Source of the DNA: Sphaerulina vaccinii | Taxonomy: Eukaryota > Ascomycota > Dothideomycetes > Mycosphaerellales > Mycosphaerellaceae | Assembly: GCA_022570795.1 (NCBI GenBank) | Contig: JAKUDP010000007.1 | Span: 1,054,001 to 1,118,000 of the forward strand | Reading direction: 5' to 3' | DNA: 64,000 bases | Part shown: piece after piece, positions 51,151 to 63,946 of the stretch | How the letters are laid out: every line of letters begins with the position of its first letter | Position numbering within the stretch: position 1 is the stretch's first letter | Position numbers and translations under genes: made by a program | Notes under the pieces: generated by a model | The model's input: only the letters and a program-made list of their open reading frames with translations | What the model was told of the DNA's origin: nothing | Database searches by the model: none

Positions 51151-51999
51151 TCACCAGCACTTGAGCACCTTGAGCTTGTGCCACCAGCGCTTGTGTCCCA
51201 GCTCCTCACCAGGTTCCCAGGGCTGATATTGGCGAGGCTGCTGTGGTTCGGCTGGTAGAGCCTTTTCGTTATTGTTCGACATTGGCAGTGGCTCTAATGG
51301 CCTCGTTCTTGCGGTGGATGATGGTAAGTTGGGTGTGACGCCCTCCAGGTGTTGCTTGCGTGCTCCCACAACTCGTCGTACCAGAACTGCGCGAAAGTCA
51401 GCATTGCCTTAGAAGTAGTGATCAGTGCGAACATACGCGCAAATGTCTCCTCAATGTTGACCATTTCTCGAGCACTCGTCTCCATGAAGCCATAGCCTCG
51501 ACTTCGTGCCCAGTTCAAGCCCTCGGTGGCACCGACTTGCCGTATGCCTTGCAGATCACACTTGTTACCAGCAACAATGCATACCGGGAGCACCTTCCCT
51601 CGCTCCATCCTTCTTTCGCGTTCCTGCTCTATAAGCTCATTGAACCATTCTAGCGACCTCAGGGAACTGTGCTGCGTAATGTCATACACGAGCAGGAAAG
51701 CATCCGAATGCAGATTTGAAGAAGACCACAGGCTGCGATATTCTTCCTGGCCCGCAGTGTCTGTTATGGCTAATGAGAATGTCGTTCCATCGATGTTTCG
51801 CGTCACGGAATATGAGTCCTCGATCGTCGGATCGTACCTGCATTGCATAGCGTCAGTTCTGAAGCTCTGCAGACCAGGATGTGTGGTATACGCACTCATG
51901 CGTCCACACACTGCGAACTAGCCGCAGTGTGATGGAAGACTTCCCGCAGCCACCATCGCCACAGATGGTGATGGATATCTTGTTCGCGTCTTCGGCCAT
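51151..51999 (-). CDS. Ras-superfamily small GTPase with atypical C-terminus
   Basis: Exons 51999-51896, 51837-51437 and 51386-51151 give 246 residues; introns are 58 and 50 nt. G-boxes are complete: GDGGCGKSS (P-loop), YDPTIEDSYS (switch I effector), DTAGQEEYRSL (switch II, with Gln), NKCDL and ETSARE. The third exon continues as FARLLVRRVVGARKQHLEG and adds a 60-residue Pro/Glu-rich tail ending RWWHKLKVLKCW. The gene sits in the Ras/Rap branch and should be a GTP switch. The tail lacks a CaaX box; only one Cys precedes the final Trp. Confidence 0.88.
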
Positions 52000-54900
52000 G
52001 TCGTCGCGATCGTCCCAAGTATTAATATATTATCTCCGGGTCGTGAATCGTGCTGGTGAGACGTCGAGAAATGGAAGGCACGAAGAAGCAGGCGGAAGGT
52101 GCGACTGGGCGAAGCAGAGCAACCTGGTATTCGGTGTCGATGGGAGGTTCCACAATGCCACAAACGCGCAGGCTGCGCTCGAGCGCCTGTATTACCGTCG
52201 GACGCGAGGCTGTTTGTCCGGCGAGAGCTGCAGCTGCAGGTGTGCAGTCAGGTGAAGATGCAGCCGATTCTTGGGCTCGTACTCCTTCTTGTGGTCGTCG
52301 TCTTGTTCGTCTCCCTTTTCGTACGTGTTTTCAAATAGCAGCACTCGCTAGTAATGAAGTGTCGTCCAGGAGTAGCTTTCTATCAGTCCACGTGAAAAAG
52401 TGTTTATTAGGAGGAGCATCGAAACAAGCTAAGAACGCGGGCCCAGCACAACGGTCTGGCGTTATGCAGATCCTTTTCGGCGGTTTGCGCAGAGAAACGG
52501 ATAAGAGGAGCAGAGAACTGGTTGCTTGCATGACGGGCAGCGTGATACTCAGATTTTAACGTGATGCTGCCCAACCAGCCGCGCGCAAAACAGCTTTGAT
52601 CTCGACCAGGATATGGGCAATTGAGCTGCAGCAGGGAACAACATTCCGCGAGGGGTGGCCGAGCTGTCCACCAGGTCGGTGTCGTTCCCGCCTGCGAGCC
52701 CGGCACCTGTTGTCGATCCGCTGCTGTTTAGCCGCCGCTAGCCCGTGACGGTGAGCTGTAAGGCACCGCATCGTTTCTTTCTAGTGTGGCCTTATGCATC
52801 ACATTCGACAACTTCATGCCCAACCCGCGTGCTCGCATACCACTCTTTTGAGCCTCATCAACCCCTCTTTGACCCTCACAAACTAGACATCAGCAGCGAA
52901 ACTTCTCCGTTATACGAGGATATGAAAAATTCCGCGTCATGTCTGCGAACACCGATGCCGGCAGTGTTTGCAATGGCACGGCAAAGCGGTGGCACGACGC
53001 GAAATGGTTCGGCTCACCAGGAAGAAACTCTTCCTACCTTGCTACCAAGGGACAGAGTCTTCTGCTGCGTGACTACTGCAGCTGTATGCGCAGCTAGCAG
53101 CATGACAAGTGCCAATTGGGCGAAGCTGCATACTACACGTCTCCTACTAGGAAGGCGAGCGGAAGCACCTCTGAAGATCCAGCTCTTCTAGAAAGACCTC
53201 ACCATCTTCATTGTTGTCTAGTTCTACTCCAATATGGCTTCCATACAGCTCCACCTCCCCGCGCGTGGTTGGGAAACTGGAACTCCTCTGACCGCAAAAA
53301 GTCTTAGCAAAGTCTCAGCATTGCTTGCATAAGGCTGTCGTGAGCCACGATCTTGCCATGCAAGTCATGGTATGGTCGCCGCCCTGTCAGATCGACGGCA
53401 GGCACCCCGGGTGTTGGACGCCCAAACGGACAGCAATCCTCGACAAAACAGACCGCGTGTTATGCTACTGTAGCTCAGCTCTTCCTACGCCCTGCCGACG
53501 ACCTTCCTGAAGTACAACAGACCTGCAATTCGCGTTCTCCTGCATTGGTGTTCTGCAACCAGTGAAGAGTCGAAGAACTGCACCCTGCGTCTTGTCAACT
53601 GCAGGATCAAGGTACGTACCTCTCCCGGCGGCATGGTTCGCATGTGCATGAACTTCACCTCTCATCGATTCTACCATCCTCAGTCGAAGACAGCTGATCG
53701 ATCAGCTGTGGAATCTCAAATACGCAGACTACGCGTTCTGCACATGCAGACAGCGAGGTGGGACGCGTTGCGTACTACTCCTGCTAAGTAGTAGTGTAGC
53801 ATACCGGCAGTAGTCTCGGCTTCCGCTGCACGAAGACCATAGAGCATATCTTCACCCTGCTATCCTCCAGAGCAGCTTCAGATTGCTATCAGTATCCGGC
53901 ATGCCTTTGCTGGTCTTACATACCATAATCTAGCAGAGTCATTGCTCCGGGTGTGGACAGACAGGTTCGACGAGTACGAATACTAAGCAAAAGCCAGGAA
54001 CATGAACTCAACTTGCAGAGCACGTTGTACCATTGTTGGTCAATGAGCAGTTCTTTGCTATACCACTGGCTAAATACATATGCAAGGTACCGTGGCCGAA
54101 AGAACAATAAGTCCAGCAACGCCTGCGAATCTGATACATACGTCTGGCGCTGCGCAAGCCTTCTTCCTGTTTGCCAGTTGACATGGTGATATATACCGGC
54201 GGCGTTTTGCGAAGACCACAACTATTACCGTGAGTGTATGCGACGCACTTCGAGCACATCAATATGGCAAAGTAAGCCGTAACGAAGACTACTATTAACA
54301 TGACAGCAGCTCCAGAGAGCATGGTATGTCGAATCGAGAATCACATAGCAAGGTTCGCATTCCGGCTCAATGTGCCGACCTGGTCGAGCTGGCTGGTTTC
54401 CTTGTCACTGAGCTCACCACATCCAGCTGACATCGTCTTAGTACCACACCCACTTCAATTAGCCTACGAAGGGTGCCATCACGACAAGTCCTCGCCTGTT
54501 CCGAGACTGTGACGACGGGAGGCATTGGACAGATCGTCCACGGCCAACGACTTCCTTACCCTGCCACTCGGTGAGCAGTACAGTAATACTGAGCAGTCTC
54601 GCCACATTGTGCCCTTGTAAAGCTTGGTAACAACCATGTCTTATCACTCATTATAAGGCCGCCATCAACTCCATATCAGCCAAGACGTCTGACGAGGACG
54701 TCTACAATCCGGCCGTAGCTGATACAAGCGATGTCAGATAGGGTATATCCCCATAAGCTACGGCCGGAGTGCGGGCCACTCGCCTGGACTTGCTGTGACT
54801 ATCACAACGGCGATTCATGTATCTGGAAAAGCATCAAAGAAACTCCTGTATGTCGCTATCGACGTCACTCCCTCCCTCACGACCAACATCAGCTACAAGG

Positions 54901-55546
54901 CGGCTTTTTGGTCGAATTCCAACACCTCAGTTCTTCTTCGCTGACCATACACATCAACAAGAGCACTAAAAAAATTCTTCAGCCAGGTCACCAAATGTTA
55001 GCGACAAACGATGCCGGTAAACATGAACCACGTGAGACAAGGCATGTAGCGAACCACCCTCTTGGGTCGTGTGAAGAAAAGCTAAGTTAATAATGTCTCG
55101 CGTCTAGCATTACTCTCCAGAGCAACTTCTTCAATGCCCGTTTTCATAGAATTCGCCGACAGCCGTCGGGTTATAACCCTCGTGTTTCTCTTGACAGCAT
55201 GCCAGGAAGTGTAGAGGAATGACCTAATCGTGAAGCACTCACACCGGGCCTTTGAAGAAGTTGCTCTAGAGAACAAAGGCTTTTCTTCACCCAGCCCATG
55301 GGAGTGGTAGGCTACAAGACCCGCGCGTGATCAATCGTTCTTGCTTATGCAGACGGTCTCCATTGTTGCGATGCTCGATGCGTCGGCGTAGAGGTGACTG
55401 CGAACAATACATACAATGGAAAGGCTACGGCTACGGCTACTCCACGATCAAAGCGCAAGATGGCACATCAGGTCATTCCACCATTCTACAATTGAATCCA
55501 AGATACGAGCAAGAAGTCCATATATCTTCTGCAAATACCAAACACC
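52000..55546. other. Long gene-poor interval
   Basis: No gene is well supported over 3.5 kb. Candidate fragments are a minus-strand ORF at 54008-54322 opening with a membrane-spanning stretch (VMLIVVFVTAYFAILMC) and a plus-strand ORF at 54731-55090 with several cysteines (CCDYHNGDSC). Neither has a complete, convincing structure. A GGCTAC hexamer is repeated three times at 55424-55441. Confidence 0.3.
53691..53708. repeat. 18-bp perfect palindrome
   Basis: CAGCTGATCGATCAGCTG is fully self-complementary. It could be a binding site for a dimeric regulator or chance; no gene is adjacent. Confidence 0.6.
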
Positions 55547-56079
55547 CTAGCCATCCATCTGGCCATGCCATCGACAACATCTATCAGTGCCCCATGTGTA
55601 ATGCTCCACCTGTTGTGGATCTTCTTGTTGACACTGCTCTGCTGGTAAACTGATAGACCCTGGTGGATCCAATTGGGGTGTGGGTGCGGGATTGAGGCAA
55701 AAGCCAGCGGATTGACATCGCTTGCCGGAGATTTGATAGCAATCCTGAGCCCACTGTGCGGCGGAGGTGTAGTAGTCTGTAAAACTATAACTGAAGCACT
55801 ATACCCGCCGGTCAGTCGATACCAGATGGCAGACGCTGTGTTGTGGAATTCTTACGGCGCCGACTAAGCCATTGCCTGCTGCGTAGACTCTGTAGAGGCC
55901 ACCATATTTCTTGCAGACACTTTGAGTTAGGGAGTCGTTTGTGCCATCATCTGTATCATCTGTATCACAACGACAGTATGGTGTGTTTTGCCAATATCTT
56001 GGTCGTTCTGACGCGGCAATAGAGGGCTGAGGGCTGATCCTGCAGCGAGGGTGAAGAAGATGGTGTGCAAAAGCCACAT
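55547..56079 (-). CDS. Cysteine-containing small secreted protein, exon model uncertain
   Basis: ATG 56079 starts a clear signal peptide (MWLLHTIFFTLAAGSA, then LSPLLPRQ). The following segment (YCRCDTDDTDDG and SVCKKYGG) is in a different frame from the signal. Either a short intron with a weak GTCAGA donor lies between, or there is a one-base frame offset near a run of four A (about 55985-55991). A donor GTAAGA at 55855 leads to a last exon with WAQDCYQISGKRCQ, SAGFC and RCC, ending at TAG 55547-55549. Cysteine-rich secreted proteins of this size are often effector-like, but no family is recognised. Confidence 0.5.
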
Positions 56080-56655
56080 CGTCGCTGTGAAGAAGAGTGT
56101 GTGGGAGGAAGACTTCGTTGCTGAAGTGTGAAGGAGCTGCGGGGTACTTCTGCTCCAGACTGTTGGTGTGGGCGTTGCGTGCGCGTCGTCTTCTGCTTCT
56201 TCCCGGTATAACCGTACTGAGCATGGATATGAAAGCTGCCGCTCTCCTAAAGGCCAGTGTCCCACCGGGGTTGAGGCTGGCATTGAGTCCAAAGAAGACT
56301 CCGCACACCCATATCTGGACAGCAGTTTAATGCGCTAAGCGATATCCGAGAGGCAGTATGCTCAACATCCGACTTTCTCTGCCGACGAGCTGGATCTTGT
56401 TAGCAGTAGGACCGCCGTCGCAATGATTGAGCTGCTTTCCGTAGCATGTACAACGCAAGATCGTAGAGAAACTGGGCTCTAGGCTGTAGGGTTTCGCTGT
56501 CCGGATCCCCCTTGCTTCCGGCTGAAGTGAGTAACAAATTCAGTGGCATCTACTCTGACGCACCATGCTATTGGGTATATCAATCGCTAAGTTCGTCGCA
56601 TATGCCATAAAAGTTTCGTCACGTTCATGTCGCCACCTCGCATCCCAACACATGT
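56080..56655. other. Intergenic region, secreted protein / wc-1 3' ends
   Basis: No supported gene. It contains the promoter side of the minus-strand secreted protein and the 3' flank of wc-1. Confidence 0.3.
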
Positions 56656-59600
56656 CTAGTCAGGCTCGACGCCCTCGTCAATCTTTCCCGGAACACCGAC
56701 AGCGCCTTCCATTGTCGCAGCGAAACCTTCTGGGCCTTGCTGCGGTCGGGTTGTTTTGGCAGGAGACTCCCTCGTTGTGCCATCGGCATTGGTAGGTTCA
56801 GTCGGGCTCTGATTCGTGAGGTTGTGTCGCGGCGAAGCGGACGCCTTGCTCGCTTTGTCGCTTTGCGCAGAGTGGACGCTATGTTGTGAAGAGGTTCTGG
56901 GTGACACGCGGCCATTCTGTTCGTGGACCTGTCAGCACTGCTCAGCTTTGTGGTTTTTGGAGGGAAGGAGCGAAAGGAAAATGAACTTACGAGTTTCGCC
57001 CAACGGAGACCACAGCTGTTGCAGAGATCTCTCTGGCCACTGGGTCCCCTTCTCCATTCCGGTGTCACACGTGTGTGGCAGTTGGCGCAATCCTTCTGTT
57101 GGTTGCCAGCTCCTTTTCTTCGCTTCCGCTTCTTCTTGGCCGCGATGAGTGACTGCACCTCCTCGGCGAGCATGCGATTGCGCTTTTCAAGCTGTCGAAT
57201 TTCATACTGCCATGATGAGGATTTGGTCGTCTTGAGCTCGTCGAACAGGTTGTCATCTGAAGCCAGAGTCTGGTCTTGGTGGCCAATCAGCAGGCCATTT
57301 ACGCCAGAATATGTGGTTGCCGACTCGTGTGTAGTTCGATACATGTTAGTAGATGCTCCAGAGTTCGGTGTGTCGTCACTGTCTCGCATGGTGGCGCCCG
57401 TCTGCATGCCGCCCATAGACTGAACCGACTCTGAAGAATCTTTCTTGGAGTATATCGGTGGTCGCCCGGTCGTGTTGCCTCGTGAAAACTTGATCAGTCT
57501 CGTCTGTGCCACGATAAACGTTGGCTTCTGGCCTTCTACAGCATCGCCAGGATACAGTGTCGTGTACGCCGACAATACTTGACCTCTGCGATTGATCATC
57601 TCGTGCTTGACAGATGCTTTCTTGCCTGTGCGTGCGTGTTCCAGGATCCTGCCGAACTCGGTCTTCGACTCTGTTCGCATGAGCGATTGTATGCTGACGC
57701 CGACAAGCTCATCCGGTTGTCGGTCCAGCAGTTGTCGTACATTGGACGACACGTATAAGAACATTCCAGACGTTGACATCTTAGTCCAGAGCTCGTTCTC
57801 GCCAATGCCGCCAGAAGTGGCAATCTCACTCTTGCTGAGCGCATACACTGGTCGTTCACGGCCGACCATGATGATAGACTTGCGGCCCTTCCCTTGTTCC
57901 GTATGCAAGGAACCGTGACCTTCGAACCACATATATCCGCTCAGCTTGCGGCGGATCCTGAAAACGACGTTGACTGAGGCGCCAGTCGAAGTGTCCTTGA
58001 GCTCTCTCGTCACAGGCACGATGTCACTGGGATGGCACACTGAACTGAGCGCTGTGCCAATGATTTCGCTTGGCTCGTATTCGAGCACGCGCAGTGCTGA
58101 GGGTGATATCCATTGGAAAAGGCCCTTGAGCGACAAAACATGCACAACATCGTCCGTGTTCTCGAGAAGTACCTTGTCCCACATGCGCTTGGCATACTCG
58201 GACTCGCCGCTTCCAATGGTGCTGAGGATAGCAGAGACATCGTCGCGTGGCACGGTCTGTCCGGTCTCTGCTTTCATCGACGGATCTGGTGCGTTCATGA
58301 CATATCGGGGCATCGTCATGCCGCGCTGGTAGTTTATCGAGTATGATCCATCTGCGTTCACGTTAGCACAGTACACAGGTGGATGATAAGCCCACCCAAT
58401 ATGAGGGTTCGAGCAAACAAACTTGGTTGGGCCGGCGTACCAGGATTCTTGTTCGTGACCGCATTCGGCTGCTCCACGAGATCGACCTGGAATCCCACGA
58501 AGAATTTCACTTGATCCGAGTCCCAAGCAATAGGAATCATGGTCAGGAGGTTCATGAATGGCTGACCTCCTCTCCGATAATTGATGAGCGAGATTTGGGC
58601 TTCTCTCCTCAGGTTGACCATGTTCTTCAGATACAATACTGAGTCATCGTCCACGTACTTCCGCCTGATACCAGGTACTACGTTGCCATCGGGCGACTGC
58701 AAAAACCGACAGTTGCGACCGAGAATCATGTGCTTCGTGTAGCCCGTCAAGCGTTCGAAGTTCTCCGAGCAATACACGATGGGAAAGTCGTCCTTTTCAG
58801 CATCGCACACCACGAAAGCGCACGACAAGTCCACAGAACCGATGTTGATCTCAGGATTTGGCCGCGTCGCGACTCGCATCTGTCATGTGTTAGCTCATTC
58901 CATCTGCGCATTCTCAGGCTGACCCACCAAAACACCAAGCATGTCGAATCCGGTTGATGAGTAAGCATTCTTATATACAGATTGCATATGAGGCTTGCCG
59001 ACCATGGTTGATGGCCAACCTCCTTCAGGCATGTCCCATGGGAAGTTCTGGTTGTTAGGATTATAGTTTTGGCCTTTCACCGGTACTGGTCCGTTCAACC
59101 CATCGAATTGACGACCTATACCGCGATCTTCACTCGAGCCTGGGACAGGATGTTGATTCTGTCCCACGAAGCCTCGACTGGGCGTGCTCGACGTGTGTTG
59201 TAATGAACTCTGCAATGGTGGACCAGATGTGTGAGCAGACATTGGCGCGCCTATTGGTGAGGCTCCGTGCTGCGGAGATGCGCCGTGTGCTGGGCTGCTA
59301 AGATGATCTGGCACTTGCAGGCTCTGCGTTCGCGACAGCTGCTGGCGGCCCGGCGTAGCCTGGGTGTTTGGCAGACCACCATACTGCGAATGCTGGCCAC
59401 TGCCGCCACCGGCATCGTGAGAAGATAATCGTCCAGACTGTGGCGTCACCCCACCCTGTTGTTGCGAGGGATGCATAGGGGAGCTGAAGTTTGAGGTATT
59501 GAACTGTGGCTGAGCGTAAAGATTCATCTGCATGGGATCCTGACTCATGGCCGAGTTGAGTCCATTGGCATCGACTCCATATTCGTCAATGTTCATACTC

Positions 59601-60169
59601 ATGCTGTTGTCCATATATGAACCGGACTGAATGGCACTCATATCCATGGTCGCAGAAGCATGAGCTGGGGATGTGGCCATTGCAGAACCGGGTGCCATCA
59701 TCGAGGTATAGTTCTGCTGATTCTGAAAGCTGGTATCTAGAGACAGTTCTCCGCCGGACGGCCGCCGACTGCTATGCGATCTCCGTGGTTGCTGGTTATT
59801 AGCAGGTGTGACACCTCCAGAAGCGAACCCACTGCCGTCCATGCCAGCATTGGGATCGTATTGGAAGCTGCTCATGGATTCTGCAGGTGAGTTTGCACCA
59901 TAGTCCATCATTGATATCCGTCGCATGTCCGGGTTCATATGATGAGGGCTGGCATTGTAGTTCTGGCCCACGGGCATGCTCTGCCGCCGTATCATCTTCG
60001 CATTCTGATTGACAATGTCGTCCAACGTCTGACCGCCCACCATGCCTCCAGCCATGCCTCCCATGCCATCCTGGCCCATCATCTGCATAACATTCGTCCC
60101 GCCGTCGTCGTGGTGCTGGTCCATGGAGCTGCCATTGTAGCCCGCATTATAAGTCCCGTAGCCGTTCAT
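56656..60169 (-). CDS. wc-1: White Collar-1 blue-light receptor / GATA transcription factor
   Basis: Exons 60169-58928, 58879-58441, 58351-56991 and 56928-56656 sum to 3315 nt, 1104 residues; introns are 48, 89 and 62 nt. The N-terminal 400 residues are low-complexity (Gly/Met/Gln/Ser). A LOV domain with flavin-binding GRNCRFLQ (adduct Cys471) and FFVGFQVDLVEQPNAVT follows. Then come PAS-B (ILLEN-type VLLENTDDVVHVLSLKGLFQ) and PAS-C (ELWTKMSTSGMFLYVSSNVR). A GATA finger of C-x2-C-x18-C-x2-C type (CANCHTRVTPEWRRGPSGQR then DLCNSC) and a Ser-rich tail complete the protein. With WC-2 it drives light and clock responses in the nucleus. Confidence 0.97.
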
Positions 60170-62366
60170 GGTAGTGATAGAGATGGTGATATGCGGACGG
60201 TGAGTGCTGTGCTCTATCCGCCCGCCGTCCTGTCTGCTGCAGCGCCGTCGCGGCCAGAATGCCGCCGCTGGAGAGGTGCAGCGATGGGCGCCAGCTTGAC
60301 CTGCTCAAGCGCAGACCGCAGACTTGGGTGTGTCCGCGCCCGGGCTATGATGATGAAGTTGCAATGCAAACCAGCAACTCGGAATGTGCAAGAGGCGAGA
60401 CGGGCTGCGCTCCGCTCGGCGCTCTGGAGCAAATGTGGATAATTGGACGGAATTCGAATCTCGCGCTGGCTGGCTATCGTCTATCGTACACCGACGTCGT
60501 CACCGAGCTTCGCTGTGCAGACTGCCTGCAGGGTCGACACGCAGGCCTTGTACCACCTATACCACGCGGGTGGCGACAGTATCGGTGTCGTCGCTGGGAA
60601 TGTGTGTCGCGGTCGGTTGATGGCGGCGGTGGTGGAGGAGCTGCACTCTGTGTTTGCAGGCTTGTGGGCAATTGGGTGCAGTCGTCTGTAGGATGGTGGA
60701 GAGCATGCACCGCTAGTCGCTCACTACTCACCAGGGCAGCTAGGATGGAAAGCTTGCCGGCTCGTGCTCTGTTCGCCGCCAATGGCTTGCTCTGCTCTTC
60801 TCGGCACGGTAGACACCAAACCTGTACAGGACCAGCACAAAACCAGCACGTTCGAAGCAGAAGCCGTTACAGATGTAACAAAAGTCTTGCAACAGTGCAC
60901 ACTCTCGAACAGAGAAAAGCACGTGTCCGGTACAACGTCAGCTACAGTCCGAGCCTGTATTTCGTTACAGAGAACACATGGATCCGTCAAGTCTTGTGAA
61001 ACAGAGCACAGCAGCAAGCAAGCAGGCAGACAGACGAGACGAGGGGACCAGGACAAGGTGAACCGAAGAGCCAAAGGAGCGGACCTAAACTCTCTTTGAG
61101 CACACGAGGTGTCCACTATCGCGCCCGTCGCCCTATGAGGACGACAGAGGGTAACCTTCCTCGGTGTGTACTGGCTCTAGCACGATATTCAACAAGCCCA
61201 ACCGTCCAGTTTGTCCTACAGTAATCCCGAGCTCGACTCGTGTCAACCACGCCCGCCGCTTGGAACGCGCTCAATCAAGATAGCCCAACGACATCCATGA
61301 CGAGTCCGCGTAGCACCAACTTCTGCCACTCCTGATCGGAACAGCTGGGCCGAATGCAGGCTGGCGGAGGATGTCCGACACCACACTTCTGAACCACTGG
61401 TCAAGTATACAGACATCTCTTTAATCATCCCACCAGTCCAATCGCTAAAGGCCATAGGCGAGTTAGTGTTCCCAGTTTCCGGGATACCATGTACAATGAT
61501 CTGCGTAGCGTTGTGGGAGAACTGACAGAAGCTTGGCATTTCTATCTATGGCAATAGTGAACCTCACGACTCAGGCGGGAGATTGTGCTGAGGACTATCG
61601 AAATGTTCTTTATGCCGTCTCTGCCAGACTACCGCTATGCTTACATTTTACCTTATAGAAAAGGTTCCCGCTCATCGTATACAGTACAAGTTTGCAGTCA
61701 AGTTGTTCGAAAATCGACAACTAGCATCTCCCGACTTCATCACTATCCTGGGACCTATGGACGACGTTTCAAGTGCTCAACTTGGACGCTGAAAATCACA
61801 TAAGCGTGCGACAATTGGTCTTTCGAACTTCGGCCGAAGCTACCTACCTTTCTATCACTGCATATGCTTTGAAGAAGACTTCAACATCTCGTATTTACAT
61901 TGGACATTCATCAAGCGTTGTATGCCCTATCATCGATCGTTCCTGCTGATGAAATAGTTAGTCTGTCGCACCACTTACGCTTACTCCTCCTACAAAGATC
62001 TTTTTTCACGGACCTGCTATTGGTGTACTTTCCCGCATCGACATCTGCGACTATACGACGCATTTCTGGCACCTTGGAAGTGCCGAATTGACTTCTCCGA
62101 ACGAGTCCAAACGAGTTTGAATCTGACAGGATTCCCACGAGCTTGATACCGTTCATGACTTGCGCTCAGATACGAGAGCGACGAGCGATAGGGCTCCTCG
62201 ACAAAGTTCTTGAATTGCAAATCACTTGCATTTGACACCTGCAAGACATGTTGCATGAGGATTCTTCTTCGGCCTCTGAAGGCGCCATTCCGAGTTCTCT
62301 CCACGACTTGTGAAGTGAAGTGAAATCTTTCCCACTCGGTCACTCATAGGAAGCACTCCAGGAAAC
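60170..62366. other. wc-1 upstream region and gene-poor interval
   Basis: No gene is convincingly supported. The first kilobase is likely wc-1 promoter and leader. A minus-strand ORF at 61243-61539 (98 residues) has fair composition but no recognisable domain. Confidence 0.3.
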
Positions 62367-63247
62367 TTACTCTACGAACTCCATAAACTGCACATGATGC
62401 ATCTCAACCTCCTTCACGCCATTCCTCAGGTAATGCAAGTTCTCTTTGAAAGTGCTTGTTTCTCTGAACGCCATGTGCTTTTCAACACTCTCCCAGCCAA
62501 TGACCAACACCGCAGCTTTACCTTCGTGCCCATCCTTTGGACTCTTCACGTTGTCTTCATAGGTGACACCAGCAGCTGCTCCAAGGAATCCATCGGACTG
62601 CTCGGCGTTCAAGATATCTCTGAACTTGAGGACGCCGTCAACATATCCATCAGGTGCATCACCGCCGAAGTAGAATGTTGCAACTTCGGTCACCGGAGCT
62701 GAAGTCGACTTGGCCACGTCGATTGCAGGTTCCAAATCAGCATGGGCCATTGTAGGTGCTCCACCTGCAATGCTTAGAAAGCGATTGAGAAAAGGTTGGT
62801 AGACTTCGCTAGCCATGAAAGTTTTGTGGGAGTCGATGTTGTCCCAGTCTGTTTTGAGTCAGTGTAAGGGCTTGTTTGGTATGTGGATCGTGGTGGAGGC
62901 CAAGAGAAAGGTTGAAACAACCTCCCACTCCACTCCACTGTCACTGTCATGCAGCGTAGAGTAGAGGAGGCGGAGCGTGGGGAAGAGTGATGTCCAAGAG
63001 TCGCGCTGAAGTCCAGGCCATATATGTGCTCGCGCCGAAAGCGTGGTGGCGTCTGGAAAGACTTACTAACAAGCAGCTGAAAGACATCAGGATTCTCAAT
63101 CTGCATTCCAAATTGAATCGAATGTACTCCATCCGTCGACTTCAGTCTCTCTCCGACTTCCTTCAACACCTTTGCAGCTTCATTCTGCTCATCTCCGATA
63201 TTCGAACCTGCCTTCAATGGGCAAACGAGGATCTCCGTAGTAGGCAT
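62367..63247 (-). CDS. Dimeric alpha/beta-barrel (ABM-like) protein
   Basis: Exons 63247-63067 and 62848-62367 give 220 residues. The intron (62849-63066) is 218 nt, unusually long for this window. It splits N in the motif QLLVNWDNIDSHKTF, a hallmark of the ferredoxin-like A/B-barrel fold. A second barrel-like block carries AVLVIGWESVEKHMAFRET and VEMHHVQFMEF, so the protein probably has two barrel repeats. Members include monooxygenase-like and stress-responsive proteins; the catalytic role is unknown. It is probably cytosolic; there is no signal peptide. Confidence 0.85.
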
Positions 63248-63946
63248 CTTGAACGTTCGTTCGATCGTTTGCGATGTACTTCTGTATCAGATATGATCGC
63301 GTCTTTTCTCCGAAGGAACAGATCCAGCACCGCTTCGATGAGTGCTAGCTGGTAGAAGAGCGCTTGTTTGAGATTTTGCAAAGATGTCCTGGTTTGGCAT
63401 GGGCTTGCTTTGAAAGGATGCGGAAGTCTCGAGTCTGGCAGTTCGAGTCGTGGATCACAATGCAGGTTTGTTCGGCCGGCTGTTTGAGGCACGGGTCGGG
63501 AGTTCTGAGCTTGAAACAATGTTCTTTCTTCGACGAGTAAGAAATGTAGGGCTTTTGAAGTCAGTCGTCAATTTGGCTATTTATTGCCCTGGCGCTTGAG
63601 CTTGATTTCTAAGGTCTTGGAGATGATCTCAGACAGCCGATAGAACCATCTCGAGGAGGACTACCCCGCTGTGTAGCTCGAGCAAGAAAGCGGCTATGTC
63701 ATTGTGTTGCAAGCAAGGTGTACTTCCATGTGATTGTGGAGCTGGGTTCCTCATCGTGCCTTGGACATAGATCTATCAGGACACGGATCTTCTCAGACTT
63801 GGTCGTGACAGCAAGCGATATCGCGGGCGGATGTCAGAAGACACAGTTTCTTTTATTGAACGTGGAAGCGTGTCAAGACCAGGGAAGAAGGACGTGCAGT
63901 CGCCCAAACACCTCCTCCGACATCGCAGCTTGGCTCAATCACCACA
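63248..63946. other. Divergent intergenic region at window end
   Basis: This is the shared 5' region of the A/B-barrel gene (minus) and the gene starting at 63947 (plus). No gene is supported within it. Confidence 0.3.

Noticed and set aside
52650..52740. Possible tRNA-Leu/Ser-like sequence (GTGGCCGAGCTG)
   Set aside because: An A-box-like string is present, but no matching B box, acceptor stem or anticodon arm could be built.
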